Shown: piece by piece, positions 1-11,350 of the stretch
Numbering within the stretch: the stretch's first letter is position 1
Layout: each line of letters starts with the position of its first letter
DNA from: Streptomyces cyaneofuscatus
Lineage (GTDB): Bacteria; Actinomycetota; Actinomycetes; Streptomycetales; Streptomycetaceae
DNA length: 64,000 nucleotides
Assembly: GCF_000718135.1 (NCBI RefSeq)
Contig: NZ_JOEM01000017.1
Span: forward strand, 1 to 64,000
Direction of reading: 5' to 3'
Made by a program: the position numbers and the translations under genes
Notes under the pieces: model-generated
The model's input: only the letters and a program-made list of their open reading frames with translations
Told to the model about the DNA's origin: nothing
Database searches by the model: none

Positions 1-435
1 CACCGAGGCGTAGAACTTCAGCGCCCGGCCACCGGTCGTGGTCTCCGGCGAACCGAACATCACGCCGATCTTCTCGCGGAGCTGGTTGATGAAGATCGCG
101 GTCGTTCTCGTCTGACTGAGGGCGCTGGTGATCTTGCGGAGGGCCTGGCTCATCAGGCGGGCCTGGAGACCCATGTGGGAGTCGCCCATCTGGCCCTCGA
201 TCTCGGCGCGGGGCACCAGGGCCGCGACGGAGTCGATGACGATCAGGTCGATCGCGCCGGAGCGGATCAGGATGTCGGTGATCTCGAGCGCCTGCTCACC
301 GTTGTCCGGCTGGGACAGGATGAGGTTGTCGGTGTCGACGCCGAGCTTCTTGGCGTACTCGGGGTCCAGCGCGTGCTCGGCGTCGATGAACGCCACCGAA
401 CCGCCGAGCTTCTGCGCGTTCGCCACGGCGTACAA
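1..435 (-). pseudogene. recA: recA-like fragment lacking the N-terminal Walker A region (continues past window edge)
   Basis: Read leftward from 435, the frame gives RecA core sequence: [12 protein letters not shown], then [82 protein letters not shown] and [17 protein letters not shown] at the edge. This is roughly residues 77-220 of a normal RecA of about 375 residues. The N-terminal part with the GPESSGKTT Walker A loop is absent: to the right of 435 the frame encodes unrelated residues. The frame stays open up to an ATG at 529-531, so a chimeric protein could be made, but without the P-loop it should not hydrolyse ATP. Several residues differ from the usual actinobacterial RecA ([18 protein letters not shown]), so it looks like an extra, diverged copy. 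The 3' end lies outside the window. Confidence 0.8.
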
Positions 436-707
436 CGGACGCTTCGGAGATCCTGAAAACGAACATCCGATCGATTTTCGTGTCCAGTGAAAGGTACCAA
501 ACTGCGGGAAGCGGGACGGGGCGACGCGCATCGGGCGGCTCCGGACACCGTGCGAGCCCCCGCCGAACCACGGTGCTCTCCCGGTCGTGCGCTCCTCCAT
601 TCCGGCGAACAGTGGATGCGAGGGCGATCCGTTCCGTTCCGAAGGCCGGTTACGTGTGGGGCGCGAACGCGCCCGAGCACACGACGGACAAGGGCGTGAG
701 GCAGGCG
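436..707. other. Spacer between the recA fragment and the secreted AOC-like gene
   Basis: About 270 bases with no recognisable gene. The left part (436-531) extends the recA-fragment frame with sequence that resembles no RecA N-terminus, so a rearrangement junction is inferred near 435. The rest probably carries the promoter of the gene starting at 708. No repeat or insertion-sequence end was seen. Confidence 0.5.
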
Positions 708-1217
708 ATGACGGACATGGATCGCAGGAGCATTCTGCAGCTGACCTCGGCGGCGACCATCGCCGGCGGGCTGGTCGCAGGGGCGGGCGGGGCCGCCCAC
801 GCGGTGCGCAAGGCCGTTGGTCAGGTCGTCCTGAGGGGCAAGCGCACGGGGGCGAATATCCCGGATGTGCTCACCGCCGGCGTCCCCTACTTCGTCCGGT
901 ACGACCTGTCGGACGAGCAGGGCCGCAGCGTGGGCACCGAGAACGCGCACTGCCTGCCGGTCGCCGTGGGGCTGGACGGATCGTTCGTCATCGCGACTCT
1001 GGTCCTGAGCCTGGACGACGGCGTGATCACGGCTGCCACCGCCTTCCAGCGGCCGCTTCCCGCGGTGACCGAGCCACCGGTCAACGCCCGGCCGTGGTCC
1101 CACGTTTTCGCGATCACCGGAGGCACCGGGACGTACGTCGGCGCCGCAGGCTCGATCACGATCGAGCACCCTACGAGGGACGAGGACGTACTCACCGTCG
1201 ACCTGACCGCCCCGTGA
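708..1217 (+). CDS. Secreted allene oxide cyclase-like / dirigent-like barrel protein
   Basis: 169 residues. The N-terminus [12 protein letters not shown] has a twin-arginine followed by a hydrophobic alanine/glycine segment ending GGAAHA, a Tat-type signal peptide. The mature part (about 140 residues) is beta-rich with a VATLVLSL-like strand, a central [25 protein letters not shown] segment and a short [15 protein letters not shown] end. The GGTGxYxGAxG motif is characteristic of the allene oxide cyclase barrel-like fold seen in plant AOC, dirigent proteins and many actinobacterial secreted proteins. The ATG at 708 is chosen because the Tat motif begins directly after it; the ATG at 717 also works. 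The bacterial substrate is unknown; calling it an AOC enzyme would be speculation. Confidence 0.7.
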   Translation: MTDMDRRSILQLTSAATIAGGLVAGAGGAAHAVRKAVGQVVLRGKRTGANIPDVLTAGVPYFVRYDLSDEQGRSVGTENAHCLPVAVGLDGSFVIATLVLSLDDGVITAATAFQRPLPAVTEPPVNARPWSHVFAITGGTGTYVGAAGSITIEHPTRDEDVLTVDLTAP

Positions 1218-1303
1218 GTCCGGGGCCGGGCGGGTCATCACGTCACGTGGACGTGCGCTGTCTGCTCCATGCGTCTTGACGAACGCGAGTCGTGAACGCG
1301 AAA

Positions 1304-1335
1304 GGGACCGTCCCCGCGGGCGCGGGGACGGTCCC
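1304..1335. terminator. Bidirectional hairpin terminator
   Basis: Two perfectly complementary 15-base arms (GGGACCGTCCCCGCG at 1304-1318 and its complement at 1321-1335) with a 2-base spacer lie between the convergent AOC-like gene and katG. There is no U-tract, as is common in Streptomyces terminators. Confidence 0.8.
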
Positions 1336-1369
1336 AGGCGTCGGCGCCCCTGTGGACGCCGCCGAGGGG

Positions 1370-4009
<2,640 letters not shown>

Positions 4010-4420
4010 ATGAGCGACCTCCTTCAGCGGCTGCGGAGCCGTGGCTGGCGCTTGACCTCGCAGCGGCGTGTCGTCGCGGAGGTCCTCGACGGCGACCATG
4101 TGCACCTGACGGCTGACGAGGTGCATCTGCGGGCCGCCGCGCGACTGCCCGAGATCTCCCGCGCGACCGTGTACAACACGCTGGGTGAACTCGTCGCGAT
4201 CGGCGAGGTGCTGGAGGTCTCCACCGTGGGGCGGGCCAAGCGCTACGACCCGAACGCGCGCCGCCCTCATCAGCACCTGATGTGCTCCGGCTGCGGAATG
4301 ATCCGCGACGTCCACCCGGTCGGCAACGCGCTGGGGGATCTGCCCGAGTCGGAGCGGTTCGGGTTCGCCGTCGGGTCGGTGGAGATCACCTATCGGGGCC
4401 TGTGTCCGGCCTGCGCCTGA
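4010..4420 (+). CDS. Fur-family peroxide/metal-responsive repressor
   Basis: 136 residues. The N-terminal winged helix includes RGWRLTSQRRVVAEVL and the recognition helix ISRATVYNTLGELV. The C-terminal dimerisation domain has HQHLMCSGCG and CPAC, the CxxC pairs that hold a structural zinc. Length and motifs fit FurA/CatR/PerR-type regulators, which sense peroxide by metal-catalysed oxidation and repress catalase genes. The start at 4010 follows GGGACGGG and places the winged helix at the usual position. Because it sits back to back with katG, KatG repression plus autoregulation is the likely role; a role in iron or zinc control cannot be excluded. Confidence 0.88.
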   Translation: MSDLLQRLRSRGWRLTSQRRVVAEVLDGDHVHLTADEVHLRAAARLPEISRATVYNTLGELVAIGEVLEVSTVGRAKRYDPNARRPHQHLMCSGCGMIRDVHPVGNALGDLPESERFGFAVGSVEITYRGLCPACA

Positions 4421-4424
4421 CTGC

Positions 4425-5009
4425 TCAGGCGGCGAGCGCGGCGGCGAGCATCCGGCGGACGACCGGGGTCAGTTCGGTCACGTCGGGTGCCGGGCGGCTC
4501 GCGGCCGGTGCGCCCGCGAGCCGGTCGTAGAGCAGACCGTCGGTCCAGGCGACGAGCAGGTCCGCCGCCTGGGCCGGGCGGGAGGCGCCGAGCGCCGACA
4601 GCAGGGTGGTGGCCCTGGAGCGTGCGGCGAGGCCCGCGGTCTCCAGGTCGGCGCGGAGCTCCGGACGGCGGGTCGCCTCCAGGCTGAGCTCGAAGCGGGC
4701 GAGCTGGCGGTCCCGCCCCACGGTCAGCCAGTGGTGCAGCAGTACGGCCAACGCCTCCGCGGCGGAGTCCGGGTCCGTGCCCCCGTGCTCCGCTTGCCAC
4801 CGGTCCACGTCGGCGACCGTCAGGTCGGCCAGGCGGAGGTAGCAGGCGCTGATCAGTGCGCTCCGCGTGCGGAAGTAGTACGACGTGCTGCCGGCGGGCA
4901 GCCCCGCGGCGGTGTCGACCGCTCGATGGGTCAGGCCGCGCAGGCCTGAGGAGGCCACGGTGCTGAGGGCGGCGTCGGCGATCAGGTCTCGGCGATCGGG
5001 GAGGGGCAC
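4425..5009 (-). CDS. TetR-family transcriptional regulator
   Basis: 194 residues with a GTG start at 5009. The N-terminal helix-turn-helix covers about residues 6-50: DLIADAALSTVASSGLRGLTHRAVDTAAGLPAGSTSYYF is typical of TetR, with the G-S-T-SYYF recognition-helix end. The remainder is the all-helical ligand-binding domain. The start codon abuts a 30-base perfect palindrome, so binding there would block its own expression. It is divergent from a flavin monooxygenase at 5094, which is its probable target. Its stop is four bases from the end of the convergent Fur gene. Confidence 0.9.
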   Translation of the reverse strand: MPLPDRRDLIADAALSTVASSGLRGLTHRAVDTAAGLPAGSTSYYFRTRSALISACYLRLADLTVADVDRWQAEHGGTDPDSAAEALAVLLHHWLTVGRDRQLARFELSLEATRRPELRADLETAGLAARSRATTLLSALGASRPAQAADLLVAWTDGLLYDRLAGAPAASRPAPDVTELTPVVRRMLAAALAA

Positions 5010-5039
5010 CCCTGCACTCTACAGGTGTAGAGTGCAGGG
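5010..5039. promoter_or_regulatory. Operator 1: 30-base palindrome
   Basis: The arms CCCTGCACTCTACA (5010-5023) and TGTAGAGTGCAGGG (5026-5039) are perfectly complementary with a 2-base centre. The core CTCTACA-NN-TGTAGAG recurs in operator 2. The palindrome touches the TetR start codon, so the transcript may be leaderless or nearly so. Confidence 0.85.
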
Positions 5040-5045
5040 CGTCGG

Positions 5046-5063
5046 CCTCTACAGATGTAGAGG
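5046..5063. promoter_or_regulatory. Operator 2: 18-base palindrome with the same core
   Basis: CCTCTACA-GA-TGTAGAGG is a perfect palindrome seven bases from operator 1 and shares CTCTACA-NN-TGTAGAG with it. It lies just before the monooxygenase ribosome binding site. Two copies in the 84-base divergent region point to TetR control of both genes. Confidence 0.85.
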
Positions 5064-5093
5064 TGGCGTCGGCGAGTGAGGGGCGTGGCCGGT

Positions 5094-6296
5094 ATGGGTG
5101 TTCGTCATGCTGTCGTGGCCGGAGGCGGGATCGGGGGTCTCGCGGCGGCGGTGGCCCTGAACCGCCGCGGATGGGGCGTGACCGTGTGCGAACGGGCTCC
5201 CGTCCTCACCGGGATCGGCGCCGGTATCGTGCTCGCCCCCAACGCACTGCGCGCCCTGGACTCGATCGGCCTGGGCCCCGACGTGTGGGCGGGTGACGCC
5301 CTGCTCGGTCCGGTCGGCCTGCGTGCCCCCGACGGAACGTGGCTGAGCCGAACCGGCGCCGGTGCGACGTCCTCCCGCCACGGGCCTCCCGCGCGCGCCG
5401 TGCACCGCGGCTCCCTGATCGACGCCCTCGCCGCCGCCCTGCCGCCCGGAGTCGTACACCTCGGCGTAGCGGTGACCGGCGTGGACGACACGGGGAACAC
5501 GGGGGACAGGGCGGACACGGTGGTCGTGCGGACGTCGGCGGGCGACCTGCGCGCCGATGTCGTCGTGGCGGCCGACGGCGTGCGCAGCGGGCTCCGTGGA
5601 CGACTCTTCCCCCGGCACCCCGGCCTGCGTCACGCCGGTGAAGCCGGATGGCGGGCGGTGTTGCCCGGCTTCGGCCCGCCACCCCGGTCGGCGGCCGAGA
5701 CCTGGGGCCGAGGGGAGCGGTTCGGCATCGTTCCCCTCGTCGACGGCCGGATCTATGTCTACGCCACCGCCGCCGGCCCCGGTACGAAGCCGGCCGACCA
5801 CCATGCGGAACTGATCCGGCGCTTCGGCGCGTGGCACGACCCGATCCCCGCACTGCTGGACCGGCTCGGCCGGCGGAACCCCGATCCCGTCCGCGTACTG
5901 CACCATGATTTCTACGAACTGGCCTCGCCCCTGCCCCGATTCCACTCCGGCCGGGTGGCACTGCTCGGGGACGCCGCCCACGCGATGACGCCCAACATGG
6001 GCCAGGGCGGCTGCCAGGCCATCGAGGACGCGGTCGTCGTGGCGCACCTCCTCGCGGATGACGCCGACGTACCGGCCGCCCTCGCCGCCTACACCGAGGC
6101 CAGACACCGGCGCACCACCCGGATCAGCCGCCGCTCCCGGCGCATCGGTGAACTCGCCCGGCTCTCCCACCCCCTGGCCGTGTCCGCCAGGAACCTCGCC
6201 GTACGGGCCACGCCGTCAGCGGTCACGTCGAGGGCCCTGGACACGGTCCTCGGCTGGCAGCCCCCGTCCGGACCGGCCCCGACCGTCCGTGCATGA
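5094..6296 (+). CDS. FAD-dependent aromatic monooxygenase (PHBH/UbiH type)
   Basis: About 400 residues. The N-terminal Rossmann fold has VVAGGGIGGLAAAVAL (GxGxxG), a mid-protein DVVVAADGVRSGLRG (DG motif), and LLGDAAHAMTPNMGQGGCQAIEDAV (GD motif that binds the FAD ribityl chain). These three define group A flavoprotein hydroxylases, which use NAD(P)H and O2. The ATG at 5094 is preferred because GAGGGG lies ten bases before it; GTG starts at 5076 and 5085 are possible. The adjacent TetR with shared operators suggests induction by a small aromatic or antibiotic-like ligand. The substrate cannot be told from the sequence. Confidence 0.9.
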   Translation: MGVRHAVVAGGGIGGLAAAVALNRRGWGVTVCERAPVLTGIGAGIVLAPNALRALDSIGLGPDVWAGDALLGPVGLRAPDGTWLSRTGAGATSSRHGPPARAVHRGSLIDALAAALPPGVVHLGVAVTGVDDTGNTGDRADTVVVRTSAGDLRADVVVAADGVRSGLRGRLFPRHPGLRHAGEAGWRAVLPGFGPPPRSAAETWGRGERFGIVPLVDGRIYVYATAAGPGTKPADHHAELIRRFGAWHDPIPALLDRLGRRNPDPVRVLHHDFYELASPLPRFHSGRVALLGDAAHAMTPNMGQGGCQAIEDAVVVAHLLADDADVPAALAAYTEARHRRTTRISRRSRRIGELARLSHPLAVSARNLAVRATPSAVTSRALDTVLGWQPPSGPAPTVRA

Positions 6297-6404
6297 GCCC
6301 GACCGTCCGTGCATGCGTGGGGAGAGGCAATGCCCCATGGCGTCGCCTCCGGTGGTGCCGCGATACTGCGGCCAACCGTTCTGTCGAATGTCGAAAGGGC
6401 CCAC

Positions 6405-7673
6405 GTGACGCACCAGTTCCCCGCAATCACCCGGCTCGGTCTGGGTGGGGTCGCGCTCCTGCTCGTCCTGGCGGGCTCCGCCCTGCCTGCCGTGGCGTCG
6501 CCCGCCGATACCGCCCGTAGTACCACGCCGCCCACCGTCGAGGAGCAGCGCCTGGACCGGGCCGTCCCGCAGGAGATCCTGCGGCGCAGCGGGTTCGACG
6601 CCCTCGCTCCGCGCTTCGCCCACGCCCTGGAGGGCGCCCGCGGCTACGCGCAGGCGGAGCGGGTGGTGAACCGCCACGGCTCGGCGCTGTGGCGGCGCGC
6701 CGTGGACCGCGCCCAGGGCCGTGGCGCCGCCACGGGCGACCTGAGCCGTGGCGACGACCGTCCGCTGTACTGGGCCCGGCTCGCACTCAGCCGTGAACTA
6801 CGGGCGTGGACACCTCGGTTCGCGCTGGACGACCAGCGGCGCAAGGCTCTGCACACCGCTCTGGAGACCTCCTCGCGCGGCCAGCAGGACATCCGCCACC
6901 CGGGCCGTCAGGTCAAGCGTGTCCTCGTCACCGGCTTCGATCCGTTCACCCTGGACAGGGACGTCCGGATCGGCAACCCCTCGGGCGCGAGCGCGCTCGC
7001 CCTGGACGGCACCCTGGTGCGGACCGCCGAGGGGCCCGCCCGAATAGAGGCGGTCGTCTTCCCCGTGCGGTGGACGGACTTCGCCGAAGGGGCCGTCGAG
7101 CGGGCGCTCGCCCGGCAGCTGCCGCACCTGGACCTGTTCACCACCATCAGCCAGGGCCGCCAGGGCCGCTTCGACGTGGAGCGCACCAACGGCGCCTGGC
7201 GCGGCGGCTTCCCCGACAACGAGAACCTCGCCCGCACCGGGACCGTCCCCGTCACCGACCCCGCGTCGCAGCCGCAGTGGACCTCCACGACCCTCCCGTA
7301 CCGTCAGCTCGCCGAAGCGGAGACGGGCCCCTTCCCCGTGTACGACAACACCCAGGTCACCGAGATCCCGGCGGGTGCCACCCAGCCCGTGACCAGGCCG
7401 GACGGGCCGACGCCGGGCTCCACCGCGCGGGCCGGGGGCGGCGGCGACTACCTCTCCAACGAGATCGCCTACCGGGCCACCCTGCTCCGCGACCGGATGG
7501 GCCTGTCGAAGCTGCCGGGCGGCCATCTGCACACGCCGGTCCTGCAGTTCGGCACGGGGAACGAGAACCCGGCGACGGGGGAGATCACCGACCCCGGCTT
7601 CGAGCGCAACCGCTCGGACATCGTGCGCCAGGTACGGGTGCTGGTGCAGACGGCGGTGAGTACGGCCCGGTGA
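6405..7673 (+). CDS. Secreted pyroglutamyl-peptidase-like (C15 family) protein, Cys-to-Ser variant
   Basis: 422 residues with a signal peptide (hydrophobic GLGGVALLLVLAGSALPAVASPA near the N-terminus). After a helical region of about 165 residues, the C-terminal half begins VKRVLVTGFDPFTLD and IGNPSGASA, closely matching the pyroglutamyl peptidase I start. The Glu of the triad is in DVERTNGAW (Glu259). Where Pcp has the catalytic Cys in FVCNH, this protein has DYLSNEIAYR (Ser351); the histidine follows at GGHLHTP (His376), a spacing of 25 against 24 in Pcp. The GTG at 6405 is chosen because GAAAGGG precedes it and it starts at the signal peptide. It may be a serine variant or a non-catalytic binding protein. 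Confidence 0.8.
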   Translation: MTHQFPAITRLGLGGVALLLVLAGSALPAVASPADTARSTTPPTVEEQRLDRAVPQEILRRSGFDALAPRFAHALEGARGYAQAERVVNRHGSALWRRAVDRAQGRGAATGDLSRGDDRPLYWARLALSRELRAWTPRFALDDQRRKALHTALETSSRGQQDIRHPGRQVKRVLVTGFDPFTLDRDVRIGNPSGASALALDGTLVRTAEGPARIEAVVFPVRWTDFAEGAVERALARQLPHLDLFTTISQGRQGRFDVERTNGAWRGGFPDNENLARTGTVPVTDPASQPQWTSTTLPYRQLAEAETGPFPVYDNTQVTEIPAGATQPVTRPDGPTPGSTARAGGGGDYLSNEIAYRATLLRDRMGLSKLPGGHLHTPVLQFGTGNENPATGEITDPGFERNRSDIVRQVRVLVQTAVSTAR

Positions 7674-7795
7674 GCCCCGCGGTGCCGGCGTTGCCCGCGC
7701 CTGCGACGATACGGGGGCACCGCATTCCCCTCGGAGATGTCCCCCGGTGGGGCTGACCCGCGGGCACGCCGACAGGGCAGGAAAGGCACACCGAC

Positions 7796-8422
7796 ATGAC
7801 CGGGAAACGCGATCGCTGGGCGGAACTCACCGGCGGCCAGGCCGGAGAGGAGTACGCCCGGCGTTTCGCGCGGCTCGCCGAGGCGGGGCACGACGTCCAC
7901 GGCGAGGCCACGTTCTGCGCCGCGCTGGTGGAGCCCGCCGCCCGGGTGCTCGACGCCGGCTGCGGCACCGGACGGATCGCCGTCCGCCTCGCCGAGCTGG
8001 GGCATCGCTGCACCGGGGTGGACGTCGACGCCTCGATGCTCGCCGTGGCCCGCCGCCAGGCCCCCGCACAGGAATGGCTCCTCGGGGATCTGGCCCGTAC
8101 GGACGCCCTCGGCCTGCGACCCGATTTCGACCTGGTCCTGGCCGCCGGAAACGTCATCCCCCTCCTGGCCGCGGGCACCGAAGAGGCCGTCATCGGGCAG
8201 CTGGCCGCCGTGCTGCGGCCCGGTGGCCTGCTGGTCACCGGCATGGGGCTGGACGCCGCGCACCTGCCGCTGCCCGAAGCGCCCTTCGGCCTCGCGGACT
8301 TCGACGCGTGGTGCGACCGGGCCGGACTGACCCTGCGGCAGCGCTACGCCACCTGGAGCGGCGACCCCTATGTCCCGGGCTGCGGTTACGCCGTCAGCGT
8401 GCATGTCCGTCCCGACCGATGA
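7796..8422 (+). CDS. Class I SAM-dependent methyltransferase
   Basis: 208 residues. Motif I is VLDAGCGTGRIAVRLAE (about residues 52-68), followed by the acidic GVDVDASMLAVAR that binds the SAM ribose, and a later LRPGGLLVTG strand. This fits the small Methyltransf_25/11-type enzymes. A ribosome binding site AGGAAAGG lies upstream of the ATG. It stands between a secreted protein and a hydrolase in the same direction. The substrate is unknown. Confidence 0.85.
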   Translation: MTGKRDRWAELTGGQAGEEYARRFARLAEAGHDVHGEATFCAALVEPAARVLDAGCGTGRIAVRLAELGHRCTGVDVDASMLAVARRQAPAQEWLLGDLARTDALGLRPDFDLVLAAGNVIPLLAAGTEEAVIGQLAAVLRPGGLLVTGMGLDAAHLPLPEAPFGLADFDAWCDRAGLTLRQRYATWSGDPYVPGCGYAVSVHVRPDR

Positions 8423-8452
8423 CTTTTCCGGGCGGGGACGGTCTGCCCAGGT

Positions 8453-9325
8453 ATGAAGAAGACGCACACGCTCAAGACGGCCGGCGCCGATCTCGTTTAC
8501 GACGTGCACGGGCCGCTGCCCACCGCTGACGGCCGCCCGCCGCTGTTCATGATCGGGCAGCCCATGGACGCCACCGGGTTCGCCGCGCTCGCGGCCCGTT
8601 CCGCCGAGCGCACGGTGGTCACCTATGACCCGCGCGGACTCGGCCGCAGCGTCCGCAGGGACGGGCGGGACGACCACACCCCCGAGACCCAGGCCGACGA
8701 CGTGCACGCCCTGATCCAGGAGCTCGGCGCCGGTCCGGTCGAGATGTTCGCCAGCAGCGGCGGAGCGGTCACCGCGCTCGCCGTCGTGGCCCGGTACCCC
8801 GGCGATGTGACCGTCCTGGTCGCCCACGAGCCGCCGCTCATCACCCTCACCCCGGACGGCCCGGCGGCCCTGCGGGCCCGCGCCGCCGTCCGGGAGGCGT
8901 ACGAGAAGCGGGGGTGGGGGGCCGGAATGGCCGCCTTCGTGGCCATGACCTCCTGGGAGGGCGAGTTCACCGAGGCGTACTTCGACCAGCCGGAGGCGGA
9001 TCCGGCCGCGTTCGGGATGCCCGCCGAGGACGACGGATCGCGCGACGACCCGCTGCTGTCCGACCGGTCCTGGGCGATCAGCGACCACCGGCCGGACGTC
9101 GACGCGATCACCGCTGCCCCCACCCGCGTGGTGATCGCCGTGGGGGAGGAGTCCCGGGCCGTCCAGACCGGGCGCACCTCCGCCGCGACCGCCGAACTGC
9201 TGGGGCAGCCGCTCACCGTGTTCCCGAGCCATCACGGCGGATTCCTCGACGGCGAGTTCGGCTACCCGGGGAAGCCGGACGAGTTCGCCCGCCGTCTGCG
9301 TGAGGTACTCGACGGCGCCGCGTGA
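8453..9325 (+). CDS. Alpha/beta-fold hydrolase
   Basis: 290 residues. The fold is shown by TVVTYDPRGLGRSVRRDG (oxyanion-side strand and RGxGRS), the nucleophile elbow EMFASSGGAVTALAV, and a late histidine in FPSHHGGFLDGEFG. This is the pattern of the small alpha/beta hydrolases annotated as lipase/esterase or C-C hydrolase. It begins 30 bases after the methyltransferase and ends 40 bases before the acyl-CoA oxidase-like gene, so the three may be co-transcribed. Substrate unknown. Confidence 0.85.
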   Translation: MKKTHTLKTAGADLVYDVHGPLPTADGRPPLFMIGQPMDATGFAALAARSAERTVVTYDPRGLGRSVRRDGRDDHTPETQADDVHALIQELGAGPVEMFASSGGAVTALAVVARYPGDVTVLVAHEPPLITLTPDGPAALRARAAVREAYEKRGWGAGMAAFVAMTSWEGEFTEAYFDQPEADPAAFGMPAEDDGSRDDPLLSDRSWAISDHRPDVDAITAAPTRVVIAVGEESRAVQTGRTSAATAELLGQPLTVFPSHHGGFLDGEFGYPGKPDEFARRLREVLDGAA

Positions 9326-9365
9326 CCTACCGCGTGATCGCTGCCGGCCGGGGTAGCGAAAGGTT

Positions 9366-11327
9366 ATGAGCACCGACAGAACACCCACCGCTCCCGCCGG
9401 ATATGTGCAGCCGGAACTCGACGTCCGGGCCCTCACCGAGGTCCTGGACGGCGAGTACGCCGAGGTTCGCGACCTGGTCCGCACCAACCTGGTGACGTAC
9501 GCCTCGGTCCTCGAGGAGGCCGAGGAGCTCTCCATCGACGCGTACCGCGAGCGGGTGCGCGACATCGTGGTCGAGATGGCGGCGACGGGGCAGACCGGCA
9601 TGGGCTTCCCGAAGCGGTACGGCGGGGGCGGTGACGTCGGGGCCTCGATCGCCGCGTTCGAGACGGCCGCCTTCGGTGATCTGTCGGTGCTGGTGAAGAC
9701 CGGCGTGCAGTTCGGGCTCTTCGGCGGCGCGATCCTGCACCTGGGCACCGAACGCCACCACGACGCCTACCTGCCGGACCTGATCACCGGGAAGCTGATG
9801 GGCTGCTTCGCGATGACCGAGACCGGGCACGGCTCCAACGTGCAGGCGCTCGGCACCGTCGCGCGGTACGACGCCGCCGCCCAGGAATTCGTCATCACCA
9901 CCGAGGGTGACCAGGCCCGCAAGGACTACATCGGCAACGCGGCCCGCCACGGCGAGCTGGCCGTCGTCTTCGCCCAGCTGGAGGTGGGCGGCGAATCCGA
10001 GGGCGTGCACGCGTTCGTCGTACCGATCCGGTCCGGCGGCGAGGCGGTGCCGGGCGTCGACATCGAGGACGACGGCCGCAAGATGGGCCTCAACGGCGTG
10101 GACAACGGGCGCATCCGGTTCGACGGCGTGCGGGTTCCCCGCGAGGCGCTGCTCAACCGGTTCGCCGACGTCACCCCCGAAGGCGTCTACAAGAGCACGA
10201 TCGACAACCCCGACCGCCGCTTCTTCACCATGCTCGGCACCCTGGTCCAGGGCCGGGTCAGCGTCGGCGGCGCCGGGGTCAACGCCGCCAAGGTGGCCCT
10301 CGCCGTCGCCACGAAGTACGCCCTGCGGCGCCGGCAGTTCGCGACGGGCTCCCAGGGGGAGGAGCAGCTGCTCCTCGACTACGGCCTGCACCAGCGCCGT
10401 CTGCTGCCGCTCGTCGCGCAGACGTACGCGCTGCACTTCGCCCAGGACGTCCTGCGTGCGCAGCTGCACAACGTCTTCTCCGGCCTGGAGGACGACCCGC
10501 AGGCCCGGCGCCGGCTGGAGGCCCGGGCCGCCGGGACCAAGGCGCTCGGCACCTGGCACGCCACCCGGGTGATCCAGGAGTGCCGCGAGGCGTGCGGCGG
10601 CGCCGGCTATCTCGCCGTCAACCGGTTCGCCGCCCTCAAGGCCGACAGCGACATCTTCACCACCTTCGAGGGCGACAACCACGTCCTGCTGCAACTCGTC
10701 GCCAAGGGTCTGCTCACCGACTACGCGAGCGAGTTCGAGGACCTGGACCAGCTCGGCATGGTCCGCTACGTCACCGGCCTCGCCGTCGAGACGGTCATCG
10801 AGAAGACCTCGGCCCACAAGCTGCTCGAACGCGTACGTGACCTGCTGCCGGGCGGCGACGAGTGGGACCAGGAAGCAGGGCTGCTGGACTCCGAGTACCA
10901 GCTCGCCATGTTCCGCTACCGCGAGGAGCACATGCTCGCCGGAGTGGCCCGCAGGCTCAAGGCCGGGATCGACCGCAAGCGCGACCCGGGCGCCGTCTTC
11001 TCGGAGGTGCAGGACCACGTCATCGCGGTCGCCCACGCCCATGTCGAGAGGCTGGTGCTGGAGGCGTTCGTCGAGAAGATGCGTACGCTGCCCGAGGGCG
11101 GCAACAAGGTCGCGCTGGGCCTGCTCTGCGACCTGTACGCCCTGTCGACGATCGAGGCGGACCGGGCGTGGTTCATGGAGCACGGCCGGCTGACCGTCCA
11201 GCGCTCCAAGGCGATCACCCGTGAGGTGACCGACCTCTGCCGCAAGGTCCGGCCGCTCGCGGGCGATCTCGTGGACGCGTGGGGCGTCCCGGCCGCCATG
11301 TTGCGCGCCCCGGACCTGGTGGACTGA
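9366..11327 (+). CDS. Acyl-CoA dehydrogenase/oxidase family flavoprotein
   Basis: 653 residues, longer than ordinary acyl-CoA dehydrogenases (about 380) and near acyl-CoA oxidases. The FAD and substrate motif is GCFAMTETGHGSNVQAL, with IRFDGVRVPREALLNRF and LVQGRVSVGGAGVNAAKVALAVA typical of peroxisomal-type ACOX. The extra C-terminal part (from about residue 460) corresponds to the ACOX C-terminal domain. ECREACGGAGYLAVNRFAALKADSDIFTTFEGDN holds the catalytic glutamate region. It would introduce the 2,3-double bond in acyl-CoA, producing peroxide if it is a true oxidase. A strong terminator follows. Confidence 0.9.
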   Translation: MSTDRTPTAPAGYVQPELDVRALTEVLDGEYAEVRDLVRTNLVTYASVLEEAEELSIDAYRERVRDIVVEMAATGQTGMGFPKRYGGGGDVGASIAAFETAAFGDLSVLVKTGVQFGLFGGAILHLGTERHHDAYLPDLITGKLMGCFAMTETGHGSNVQALGTVARYDAAAQEFVITTEGDQARKDYIGNAARHGELAVVFAQLEVGGESEGVHAFVVPIRSGGEAVPGVDIEDDGRKMGLNGVDNGRIRFDGVRVPREALLNRFADVTPEGVYKSTIDNPDRRFFTMLGTLVQGRVSVGGAGVNAAKVALAVATKYALRRRQFATGSQGEEQLLLDYGLHQRRLLPLVAQTYALHFAQDVLRAQLHNVFSGLEDDPQARRRLEARAAGTKALGTWHATRVIQECREACGGAGYLAVNRFAALKADSDIFTTFEGDNHVLLQLVAKGLLTDYASEFEDLDQLGMVRYVTGLAVETVIEKTSAHKLLERVRDLLPGGDEWDQEAGLLDSEYQLAMFRYREEHMLAGVARRLKAGIDRKRDPGAVFSEVQDHVIAVAHAHVERLVLEAFVEKMRTLPEGGNKVALGLLCDLYALSTIEADRAWFMEHGRLTVQRSKAITREVTDLCRKVRPLAGDLVDAWGVPAAMLRAPDLVD

Positions 11328-11350
11328 GCGGCCGCTGACGGGTACCCGCC

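Noticed and set aside
11338..11348. SigB-like promoter GACT-N14-GGGTAC after the acyl-CoA oxidase gene
   Set aside because: It reads into a terminator between convergent genes with no plus-strand gene downstream; shows that weak matches arise by chance.
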